From Hypholoma sublateritium FD-334 SS-4 (taxonomy: Eukaryota; Basidiomycota; Agaricomycetes; Agaricales; Strophariaceae), in the NCBI GenBank assembly GCA_000827495.1, contig KN817619.1:62001-126000 (forward strand): a stretch of 64,000 nt of DNA. Reading direction: 5' to 3'. Positions 1 to 10,334 of this stretch are shown piece by piece. Each line of letters begins with the position of its first letter. Within the stretch, counting starts at the first letter, position 1. The notes beneath the pieces are model-generated. The model saw only the letters and a list, made by a program, of their open reading frames with translations. It searched no databases and was not told where the DNA came from. A program made the position numbers and the translations under genes.

Positions 1-122
1 GCCGAATGACTATAATCAAATAAAATTGGACGTCTGTTATCAGTAGCTCTGGTAAATAAATTCGTAAACTTGGCAGTGTCGTCTAATAAACGCTCTTGAT
101 TCCCCGCAGGTGACCTTGCCAA

Positions 123-146
123 TTTGATTTTGATTTTGATTTTGAT
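123..146. repeat. TTTTGA microsatellite
   Basis: About four perfect copies of a six-base unit (ttgatt/ttttga) lie in the presumed promoter of the arsenic gene, 76-99 bases before its start codon. Nothing else was recognised in the first 221 bases. Confidence 0.7.
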
Positions 147-221
147 ATCACAAAGCGACTGCACCTTCATTGGTATCTTTACACAATTCTAGTTGCGTGA
201 AATATTCATTCGCTGATAACA

Positions 222-2018
222 ATGAGTAGCTGCTGTGATTCTTCGAAGATATTGGACGACACCATTGCATTTCCCACTCCACGTGAAGTCATCGGGATCG
301 TCAATGCTGCTTACAGCGTCAGAGCCCGCGAGGGCGTAACAGCGAATTGTAAGCTTCAAATCAGTTCGATTCAGACGTCCCAAAGCTGAAATTCTTCTAA
401 AGATGCGAGAAACGTCGCAGAAGCATTTGGATACACACAGGAGCAACTGAGTACGGTCCCTGACGGCGCTCACATGGGCCTGAGTTGCGGTAATCCGGTT
501 GCAACTGCGACGATCAAAGAGGTAGGTGTGCAGAGCATCGTGGCCAAAGCATGATTGAAAGTGGATCGCTCTCTAATTTTGACAGGGAGAAACAGTCGTT
601 GACCTAGGGTCAGGAGGAGGAATTGATGTCTTCCTCGCCGCCGCGAAAGTAGGGGAAAATGGATGTGTGATTGGACTGGATATGTCCCAGGTATGTTGCG
701 TGTATATGACCTGTTCTATTTTATGTTGTTGATGCTGTACCTTCTGATACTGTAGGATATGATAAACCTCGCTCGTGCGAATGCAACGAAGAAGGGGCTC
801 AAGCCACCGCACGTCGCGTTTATCAAAGCGCAATTGACCGAAACCCTGCCTATTGAGTCTAATTCTGTAGATTGCATACTCTCCAATTGCGTAGTCAATC
901 TTCTGCCGCTCGATGGAAAGGCTGCGCTGCTGAAGGAAATAAACAGAATTTTGAAGCCTGGAGGGAGAATTGTCCTTGATGACGTGAGTTATCGTCCCCT
1001 TCGTAACCTTTTTTTTCGCAAACTTTTCCGAATACATAGATCGTAGCAAAAAAACCGCTTCCAGATAACATCAAGAACAATCTAGCATCGTACGTGGGAT
1101 GCATATCCGGCGCTATACTCGTAGATGAGTACAAGGCCCTTTTAGACGAGGCTAACTTCACGAGTATGTCAATCGCGCTATAGCATGTCGGTGTCTAATC
1201 TCACTCTAATAATCAGAAGTACTTTTCGTGGACACGAAGAGCGATCTGGGCGTATATTACCGAGTACCGACTGAGGATGGCAATGTCAGCAACAACCCAA
1301 GCTGTTTCACACCGGTACCCACTGGACATCTTTCTGCAGCGCCGGACTATGACGTGAACCATTGGGTTGGTGAGTCGTCGGCATATCTTGTATCATCACA
1401 TTTTTAGAATTCAACCGTTTCAATAGCTTCTTACCAGATATTTGCTATAAAAGACGGCATCTCTTCGCCGGGGACACCAGCTCTTGCACTTTCGCGATGG
1501 TGGGACGCATATCCCAGCGTCTTTTCATCGCCTCGTTCATTGAAAGCGCATGAATTGGCCAGCATCATTCGTGATCAAACGCAGACATCTACATTTGCTG
1601 TGATCGATGTGCGAAAGAACGACCATGCGGTGCGTACACGTAGTCCCATTAACGAGTATACAGAATTAACGTATGGTTCCGTTTGTCGCAGGGAGGGCAC
1701 GTTCGCGGAAGCTACAATTGGGCTGCCCAGAGTTTCTACGACGATCTCCCATCTTTCTACCAGGAATTTAAAAACTTCCCTAAAGTTATATTTTATTGCC
1801 AGAGTTCGAATGGACGGGGCCCTCGATGCGCAGGATGGTTCGTTCTGATCGACCTCAACCTGAATTATGTCAACAAAGATAACAACGAATTCTCTAGGTA
1901 TCAAGACTACCTTGATGCTCAAGGCGATGGCCGGTCGACCGCCTTTATTCTTGAAGGTGGAATCAAACAGTGGCTCACTGACTTCGGAAAGGAAGAGGAT
2001 TTGGTTGACTTTGACTGA
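222..2018 (+). CDS. Arsenite methyltransferase fused to Cdc25/Acr2-type rhodanese (arsenate reductase-like)
   Basis: Nine exons (222-348, 403-521, 586-690, 756-983, 1040-1163, 1217-1369, 1427-1629, 1692-1837, 1898-2018) give a 441-residue protein with all phases consistent. Residues 1 to about 295 are an ArsM-type SAM-dependent methyltransferase. It has motif [10 protein letters not shown] near residue 87, and the three cysteines that bind As(III) in the family are present: SCGNP (C71), SNCVVN (C162) and GCISGA (C214). After [13 protein letters not shown] the frame runs on through a linker of about 30 residues into a rhodanese/Cdc25 domain. Its loop is [16 protein letters not shown] (C389, R395, a C-x5-R phosphatase/arsenate reductase loop). 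Family knowledge: Acr2 reduces arsenate to arsenite, and ArsM methylates arsenite. Inference: one polypeptide couples both steps. The intron choices at 1370-1426 and 1838-1897 decide the fusion and restore the ArsM and rhodanese consensus exactly. Two separate genes is the alternative, but no start codon that would begin the second domain was found. Confidence 0.85.
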
Positions 2019-2803
2019 TTCAAGTCTCCGAAATTTGTTCAGTAGAATAAGCAGATAAGATGTCACCGAAAGCGTATTCACTCAACTTGAAATGAAAGTT
2101 CAAACATGTTTACAGATGTGTAATCTGCGGCTCGTCAATTGCGAGATGCCAATCGCATCATGTATTCCAGGAATAGTGATCAAGTAGAAATAGTGAAAGA
2201 GAGCCTATTCCAGAAAGGTATTAAATTCGGTCAGTATTGCCGACGCAGGTGGTGCACAGGATTGTTGCATTGATATTTCTAGAGAACGCTGTCTAGAACA
2301 TCAAGCGGAAACGTTTCCAACATCTCGAAATCGCCCTGGTGTTTGAAACTTCGGAACGAGCCTCAGTAAACAGGGAGAGAAACGAGTGTGTTTGAACGCT
2401 GCCGCCGTTTGTCTATTCAGAGTGATAGGGCAGAGTAGCGAAAGTACCGAGGAGCAATGGGAGCGGGGTGAGAGAATGAGAATGGAGTGTGATCTGCCTT
2501 ATTCGATGAAGAATCGGCCAATAGTGCCCAGGATTCAGCCAGGATTTATAGATGCGTCCAAGAATCTGCCTGTTTTTGATAGTAATACTACGCATGACAG
2601 TTAGATTTTGCAGATGAGGTCAATCCCGTCTAGATATCAGTCCCTCCCACGCCCGAGTCATTGCATGATTGACCGCCACATATAAGACACGATAAAATAT
2701 CCATCCATCGAGTAGAATACCGAGTTTTAAAACAAAGAAATTCAGAGATGCGATAAAATGACGAACCAAAAAGTCGTAAAAGCTCAGCGTGGCTGCATAT
2801 GCA
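2019..2803. other. Intergenic, convergent 3' ends; outer edge of left arm
   Basis: No gene seen. The sequence from about 2225 onward matches the complement of roughly 54.7-55.29 kb, for example around the shared stretch cggaaacgtttccaacatct near 2306. This non-coding homology places the duplication edge in the 3' region of the arsenic gene. Confidence 0.6.
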
Positions 2804-4276
2804 CTATCCCAGACGTCCACCAGTGATTAATCTATCCGCGCAATTGGACACCACTTTGAGAAGGGGAGCAATATCGAACACGCTGATGGATTTATCTCCG
2901 TCATTGATGAACAAGTGTTCGACTTCGGGACAGAGTCGCCTTGGAGGTGGCGATTGGCGTTCGGTGAGACCGACGGCCAGAGGTATGAGACTGGGTTGGA
3001 ACAACTCGAACCATCCCTGCAACGTCGTGTTCTCGGTCTGCAGTGTCTTGTTCTCGGGAGGCGCTAGCGCAGGGCCGAGAGCGTGGACGTCGAGTGAGAT
3101 CAAGCGCGGGCAGTACTGTAGGGACTCGAAGAGCTGGAGCGGTCCGCTGAGATTCGCGACGCTCAGGTGGCGGATGCGGCCCTCCGCACCGCACAGGAGG
3201 CCGAGCAATGGCATGATCCCATTCGCGGCGTCGTATGTGATACACCGCAGGGAAGGCAGGTACATCTCAGCAAAGAGAGCGCGCGCTTGCGGCGTGTTGA
3301 GCCACCATTCGTCGGGCGCGATCGCCAGCGAGATGGATGTCAGATGTGGGAAGGAGATGGGCGGTAGTGGCTCGTAGTCCTTGACGTGTAGAGTGCAGCT
3401 ACGGAGCTGGGAGGCGAAGCGCAGGATGGTGCTGGCGCAGCCCAGCTTGACCGCGCTGGTGCTGCTTCCGAGGGAGAGGTGCGTAATCCGGTCCCAGCGC
3501 ACGCTGTATGCGCTGTAGTTTCCCGCCGAGCTTGACGTCAGGAGGCTTAGGTCGCTGAGGTGCGGCGCAGTGACGAGTGCGCTGCTATTGAAAACAGCTT
3601 GGGGATCGCGCTTGCGACCAGGCTTGCTCGTAACCTTGATGCTACACGACTCCAGCCTCGGATATTCGGAAGATTCGTGAATAGGAGGGAAGACACGTTG
3701 AAGAGAAGCGAACGAGCCAATGTAGGAAATCTTCTTCCATCGAGCAGATGATTCGGTGAGTATCTTCAACAGTTCGTCGGTATTGTGAGGAGGCGAAGTG
3801 GATGAATCAACGTCTTCGTGGACGGAAAGCGATAGCTCACATATTCCAGAACGGTTGATCCACTCTGTGACTGCCTCTATCTGTCGTCCTATCCGATTTT
3901 CACAACGCTCGATCGAGACGTGTATCGCCACCCAGAGTCGAGCAGTGGTAAGGGCAATGTGCCTTGTGTGCCGTGAAATGTGAGTGAGGAGGATCGGCGC
4001 GTGTCGGGGGTCCACAAGGGGGTTGGTGTCAGTTGGAATACACGCAAGGAATATTTCCCGAAGGATGTCGTCTGGCAAGGCTCGAAAAGGGGATAGAACG
4101 GCCCGGTACGGGCCCACTTTCTCCGTTAGCTGCCTTTCTTCATCGACCAGGGCCTGGAGCCGCGCAGTGAGCTGAGAGATCTCCATTCTCATTGCCTTCA
4201 AAGCCATCTCGGGAGCAGATAGCGCATCAAGAAGAAATCGTCTTTCCTCGGGAGATGGGGCGTCGTTGTTTTGCAT
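2804..4276 (-). CDS. F-box protein, left copy
   Basis: A single 490-residue open frame. The N-terminus has a short coiled-coil-like segment (ALKAMRMEISQLTARLQ, then a Glu/Gln-rich heptad stretch). An F-box follows at about residues 64-85 (FRALPDDILREIFLACIP). The rest is a long leucine-rich region without a clear repeat consensus. This is the layout of the very large Agaricomycete F-box family, whose members recruit substrates to SCF ubiquitin ligases through Skp1; the target here is unknown. It is divergent from the NACHT gene with about 1.7 kb between the starts. The mirrored copy at 53.3-54.7 kb has lost the start codon used here and has a different C-terminus, so this copy looks the more complete. 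Confidence 0.85.
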   Translation of the reverse strand: MQNNDAPSPEERRFLLDALSAPEMALKAMRMEISQLTARLQALVDEERQLTEKVGPYRAVLSPFRALPDDILREIFLACIPTDTNPLVDPRHAPILLTHISRHTRHIALTTARLWVAIHVSIERCENRIGRQIEAVTEWINRSGICELSLSVHEDVDSSTSPPHNTDELLKILTESSARWKKISYIGSFASLQRVFPPIHESSEYPRLESCSIKVTSKPGRKRDPQAVFNSSALVTAPHLSDLSLLTSSSAGNYSAYSVRWDRITHLSLGSSTSAVKLGCASTILRFASQLRSCTLHVKDYEPLPPISFPHLTSISLAIAPDEWWLNTPQARALFAEMYLPSLRCITYDAANGIMPLLGLLCGAEGRIRHLSVANLSGPLQLFESLQYCPRLISLDVHALGPALAPPENKTLQTENTTLQGWFELFQPSLIPLAVGLTERQSPPPRRLCPEVEHLFINDGDKSISVFDIAPLLKVVSNCADRLITGGRLG

Positions 4277-5975
4277 GAGTGTCGTGAATTGGGGGAGCGC
4301 TGGGATGGAATGCCCTCTCTATAACTATGAGCATTTTTCTTCAGCAGTTAGTGACGACTTGCCATGTTGATTTGAGTTCCAAGAGGAAGGAACAGTGGAT
4401 ATACAGGTGTATATGGTACGATGAGAACAGTGGATATCGATTCGGCGCTGCAGTAGGGTTATATACCGAATAGAATCAGTTGTCAGCCGTCCCTCAGGGG
4501 AATAGCACTTCTGAAATGGATAGATATGACGCCACGTCAGCGAAGGTCACACAAATTTAGATAGACGACACCTTGGAGGCCACAGGAATGGAACAGGAGA
4601 TGGCTGGTGGTTTGAATTTTAGGGCGTACAGGGCGCAAGCCGGCGCGAACCCGAAGATATTGGGCATAGGAATTTGAGCACCAGTACGCTCATTGGGCTA
4701 CCAAGTGGATAGTCACCTCGTACGAACGTTCAGTGACGCAGTAAACGACAATGAAATTAGTGGAGTGATTTTCATTTAAGGCGCGAGCGCAGTGAAAGCA
4801 AGGAGGAAACCCAAGGGGGGAAACATCGGATGCATCTATCTGATTAGAAGCGCCTGGCATATCATAGTCGTAGATGAGATGTGTCTTTGATCTAATTTCG
4901 AGCTCGGAGAGGGTGATCGGAAGAACTTCGCTGAAAATCCAGACACGGAGACGGCGACCAGTGCAGACAGCACAAGCCTACCGCAGGCCTAAATTTGAAA
5001 GCGCCGACGCAAGTACCAAGTATCGGGTAGCGGGTCCATCGACATACTTCAATCGACATACTTCAATAGTGAACTGGAATAGTTGTACCCCGACGTTGAT
5101 TCGAAAACTGAGTGCACGGGTAAGATGGTTACATTAGTATCACATCCGACAAAAAATCAGGGATCGAGATGAAAGCTTGCCTGAAGTTCGCCTATGTTCC
5201 GAGACCGATATAAGCTATAGGTCACTGGAGTTTGGGGTGAGAATTCCTCGACATTCAGCACAAGTAGCGTAGAGTTCAATATCATAGGAAGGGAAGGTTG
5301 CTGGTGGTGCGGAAACAAGGCGCGAGGTCCGATCACAATCGGATCAAGTTCTTGCTTGCACATATTTTGGGAGTTAGTCACGCGATGCTCTGCTGCTGCC
5401 TCTCCGTGTCTGAATTTAGGCCACTGAGCACTCCAAGTTCCAACCAAACCTCAACGTTCAACACTGCCTGGTTCTCACCCTGCATGACGTTCATCGTGAA
5501 TTATCGCTCTTCTCGATATTTCTTCGTTCCTGCTTATCACATCCGGCACACTCATCTTCGGCGGGGAATGAGGTTCAAGCAGGACGGCATTGGGCCAAGG
5601 ACGGCAGATATGATTTGCCTCAGCACACACCCCTGATATTTCAGTAGTGGCTTCGCAGAATTTTACGTGTACATATTTCGCCGAAATCCTATCCATTTGT
5701 AAAGCTTTAAAAGCGAGGTACTTATAAACAGAGGCACTGTCACCAGATGAGTATAACCAGATATGTGTGGCGGTGTACAGCGCCGCGAGGCGATGTCTGC
5801 GTGCACCGCAGCCTACCCTGCCTTTCACTATCACACAGCGGGTGACTGATGGTGCCCGATAAAAAGGACGTGCCAGCAAGCAACACTTCGACGTAGTACG
5901 CTGTTGTAAAGCGCGGAACAGGTACCGATTTCCAGTTGTCGCGCGGTTCTGGCTCGTACAAGATTTTAGAACTAG
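4277..5975. other. Intergenic between divergent F-box and NACHT genes
   Basis: About 1.7 kb, presumably holding both promoters. No coding region is convincing. Much of it can be matched, with many differences, to the complement of 51.45-53.25 kb, so the promoter regions were duplicated with the genes. Confidence 0.55.
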
Positions 5976-8392
5976 ATGCTCTCCCACAGCAGTGTTGTAA
6001 TCACCGGCGGGACGTTCACTCAGTTCGGGTCGTCGCAGAATGCACTTGGTAGGTGTGTTCACATTGTGCTAATATCCCGCCTAACTGACTTTGACGCTTA
6101 GACAGACTCATGGGTGCTTCAGCGCCCAATGCTTTGCACGACTCTAGTGCGCGCTTCGATCCCCCAAAATGCCACCCTAATACTCGCCTTGCCGTCCTCG
6201 AATGTATCATGGAATGGATCTTTGGCTCCGACGATCGTGAAGCGCTCATACTGTGGCTTTACGGCCCCGCAGGTGCGGGCAAGTCCGCGATCTTACAGTC
6301 AATCGCAGAGAAATGCGCTGCGTTGGACATTCTNTTGGCGAGCTTCTTCTTTTTCAGATCAGACAGTACTCGAAACCATCCGGGATCCCTCGTCGCGACC
6401 ATCGCATATCAAATTGCAACCCAAATTCCACAAGTTGTATCGGCTCTAGACAACACTATTTCGCGCGATCCCATGATTTTCAAGAAATCCCTCGATACCC
6501 AGATCCAACAACTCATTGTCAATCCGCTACGAAACCTTGCCCTCGCAGGGTTCTTCAAAGACAAGCAAACGGCCCCGCGNCTTGTACTCATCGATGGCCT
6601 GGACGAATGTCACGGTCAAGATCAACGTCGAATTGTCCTGCTTTCTATCGCNAAAGCGTTGCGTGAACTGAATTTCCCGCTCATTTTCCTGATTTCCAGC
6701 CGTCCGGAGGAAGATATCCGACTGACATTCAACTCTTCTCCTCTCGTGGGCCTGTGGTCTTCCTTAGTGCTGGACGATTCATTCCTCCCCGATCTCGACA
6801 TTAGCCTTTTCCTCACAGATTCCTTTCAAAAAATCAAAGATAGCCATCCACGAAAGGCGAACATCCCATCCTCGTGGCCTGCCCAGTCTATCATCGACAA
6901 ACTGGTTGAGAAGTCTTCTGGGCAATTCATCTACGCCTCCGTTGTCATCAAATACATTTCGATGATATTTGATATCCCCACCCGACGATTAGACATAGTG
7001 ATGGGCCTCCGCCCTCCCCGCCACGATCTGCCATTTGCGGAGCTCGATGCGCTTTACATGCATATCATCTCGTCGGCGCCGAGGCTTGAGGATGTTGTGG
7101 GTGTTCTTGCAGCGTTAATATCCCTTGAGACGACAGGGACCATGGAGATAACGGGCGTTCTCGAGCTCGAAGAGGGCGACGTCGAGCTGGCTGTTGCGCC
7201 CTTATCGTCGATTATCACACTCAGTGGGGGATGGCGATTTCGCGAAAACAACCTCGGGATGAGCTTCACGCATGCTTCGTTCCCCGATTTCCTCCTCGAT
7301 AAATCACGCAGCGGGAAATTTCACATCGATGTCGCCGCCTATCAAGTAGATTTCATTCACCGTTGTATAGAACATCTGAGTGTGACGGAAGGCGGTGATT
7401 TGACCGAAGCGACATTATTCGAATTTGTGGTACTCGGCGAGCTCCTGGGTCTAGTNTCTGTCACCGCAGANGTTTACCGGAAACTGGAGGAGCTCCCTCT
7501 TGATCATATCTGGACAGCGTTCGCAAAGTTTGGGGTTATCCGCACTCAGATGGTATTTCAATATCTCAATAAAATTNACATTCTGGTGAGTATACTTGCG
7601 GTATCGGCAGTGATGTACTGATGTNTCAATTCGCTGCAGACACCGACTAGTCCCAATACTGATACTGACTACGAACCTCTTTCAACAACTTATCGCGCCC
7701 GCTTAGGACCGGTACTCAAGAAAGANCTCGTAAAATACTTATCTGACCCCGCTCTAACCGCCTGCATGATTTCGTATAACATGATGCATCCGNCTACCTC
7801 GATTGCAAGGCAGTATCCATACCTCCTTATTCAACTTCTGCAAATAAACGAAGATCTGCTCGAAATCGATCAACATAGCTTGGCGCTGATGGACAGTATC
7901 ATGACTTTTCCCTACGTCATGAGGGATTGTTTCTTCAAACCCAACGCTCTTATCCCTGTTAGCTTCAGTCAATATGACTATAATCAGACGGCGCTTCGCA
8001 TCCTTGTCTACCTCTGCCGACAGCATCAGCAGCCCTGCGAGCATGCCCACTCATGGCGTCATTTTCCGAAAAGGCCGCTGGTCGCCGCGCCCTCCGGGGT
8101 GCCATTCCTGTTTCATGTTCAACGGGGAAACACCACCCCCAACCTAGCACGGAGGCTACGGGCCAACTTCCACCAGCGCGGCCGGTATGTTATACTCTGC
8201 GAGGAGCACTACCCTTCACGAGTGTACCGCGCCGGCACGAAGATCCTTCTGCGTCATCTCGAGAAGTGTTCTGGATCCGAAGAGCTGAAGACCTTCCTCC
8301 ACGCGAATATTAGGGATATTGTAGTCGTTCCAAGTCTCACGCGACGTGTATTGGGTAAGATTTCCGAATGTATATCGCGGTCGGAGGGCTAG
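5976..8392 (+). CDS. NACHT NTPase (STAND/NLR-like), left copy
   Basis: Three exons (5976-6048, 6102-7585, 7640-8392) give 769 residues. The start is chosen because the small first exon encodes a short Gly/Thr-rich motif (VVITGGTFTQFG). I recall similar N-termini ahead of many Agaricomycete NACHT proteins. Walker A is GPAGAGKS at about residues 79-86, preceded by the typical HPNTR-x-EWI region. Walker B is LVLIDGLDEC near residue 186. ISSRPEEDI (sensor 1-like) follows. The C-terminal half is alpha-helical-looking with no WD40, ankyrin or TPR repeats, so it lacks the usual repeat sensor. STAND ATPases act as cytosolic signalling switches, often in non-self recognition and cell death. Seven Ns fall in exons and two more in or beside intron 2 (6334, 6580, 6652, 7456, 7471, 7577, 7625, 7726, 7793). 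All nine recur in the mirrored copy. A metacaspase gene follows on the same strand 1.9 kb downstream. Confidence 0.9.
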
Positions 8393-10334
8393 AGGATTGC
8401 CTGACAATAGCCAGCACAAATGGAATTAAACCTCTAAGTAGATGAATTTGATTATGGTTGTAGGGCGTACGAAACATACAGGTATATATGTATATGTGGC
8501 TTGGATGTCGGAGAGCTTTGCTTTAACTCTGGGGTTGATACATAGGTGCGTTATGTATGCATCGCGCTTGCTTTCAAGCAAGACTGGCCCCAACCCAACC
8601 TCACGTGAACATCTTGGACATATTCACGCGCTTCTGCGAGGTTCTCGGCGAAGCACATCCTGATCATTCTTTTATTAGCCCGAACATAGTTACGCTGGGT
8701 ACACGACTGCTTTGCGACTGTTGGTTGTTAATGCCTATCGTACCCCCTCTTTACGCACAATGAAGTTTCCTCATGCGTCTATCCTCAGCATCCACTACCG
8801 CGGACATTAACCATTACATGTTTAGTTCGAGATGGCCCTGCCTGTGACCAACCACAATCTTTTATCCGGAAGGAAGTTAGATCGTCCACAAGCAAGGGGA
8901 ACAGCCCTGGAGGGAATACATGGCGGTCGCAGGCGGCGTGGATGCATCCAGTCGTGCGGGGTTTTCAGTGCCTGGTGTTCGAGGACGCTGCTGGGAACAA
9001 TGAGGTGTCGGGGCGGAAAATCGGCCTGTGTTACATGGAAAGTGCACTATGAAATTCTAATACGCCGTGGTATCAGGAAATGAATGAGAAGACATGCCTG
9101 AAATTTCCACTTTCGGTAATCATAGCTATAAGCGCCGACGGAAATCACTCATATACTTATATTTATGACACGCTTTTGTTTGTCCATGATTTTCCCCTCT
9201 TTTTCGAGCGCGAGGGCCAAAGCTTTCCTGGTTCTTGATTTCTTATTTACTTTGAAATATGAACAGTGATGGCATGGTCTTCTTGAGTTTCACCGGTCTT
9301 TGCCGCAGCGAAGCGAGGCTGAACTTGTTAACATGATAAACGTTGAGTAAGATCGAAGGCTCCGCAGCTTTCCAAATATATTGAATTTACCGAATGATTC
9401 TCCAAATCAGACAGACAGTGTCCTTAAGATAAATAATTTATGGAAAGTCCTAACTCGTACAGTGCAGTTATTTTGTACTGTGACCTGTATGTATTTGCAT
9501 ATGAGGTCGGTGTTGTTGAGCGAAGACATATTATATCTCTATATTTAAGGACGCTCGAGGAACTCGCATTTAGAGGGAATGTGCCGAGGTCTCGATATAT
9601 GTATTAGCCTTACAATCCGAAAAATCAAGGAAAGAATGGTTGCTTCGGTAACCGACACCATAAGTTGGAGACCTATTTTTATCATCAATATGAACTAATA
9701 ATAGATATCAAGACACACCAATGCACACCTTTGCACACCTACGAGCCATGCGTTCCAGCCTGCCCAGCAGTCTTAAATAAATTATTTGTTGCGGAAAATA
9801 TGATAATGGGAGATGACACGTGTGACAGGATAATCCGGGAAAACCACTAACGAGCATCTCGAGAGGTCTTCCCATCACAAGTAGTCTATTAGGTGAATTG
9901 ACGGATATCGCTGAGCCAGACTTCTCTGTTTGGCATGTTTTTGGCTGATAATACTACTTTCTTCTCTAAATAAATTTCGTGTGCATGAGAGCTCAATCAC
10001 CGCTATAGAATATGTGTAGTGGAACGTACACACGAGAATTTGACATTGTGTGCAAACAAGCCTTTATGCGTATATATATCACAGTATCGGAGTTTAATCT
10101 GTAGACAAACCGCCGCGACAGGCGGTACGTCCGGCGAATAGCACATGTACCTTACACACATGTCTTTCTCTGCCTGAGAGGCCACCCGGTTGAAAAATAT
10201 ATTCTCGCCAACTTTGATGAACACAGATTCAGCGCCTAAGTAGATCACGGCACTGGCATTTTCCGCCTGCGTCTAATTGAACTGGCTGGAATAAAAGACC
10301 TCTGCGTATTTTCTTTCCCCTTCCCACACCTTGA
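8393..10334. other. Intergenic between NACHT and metacaspase, left arm
   Basis: No supported gene. The first roughly 100 bases match the complement of about 48.93-49.04 kb. Beyond that I see no clear match to the equivalent spacer in the right arm, which is about 1 kb longer. Sequence is moderately AT-rich. Confidence 0.5.

Noticed and set aside
1540..2018. Separate arsenate reductase gene starting at an internal codon
   Set aside because: The upstream exon continues the ArsM C-terminus in the same frame without a stop, and no ATG would begin the rhodanese domain properly.
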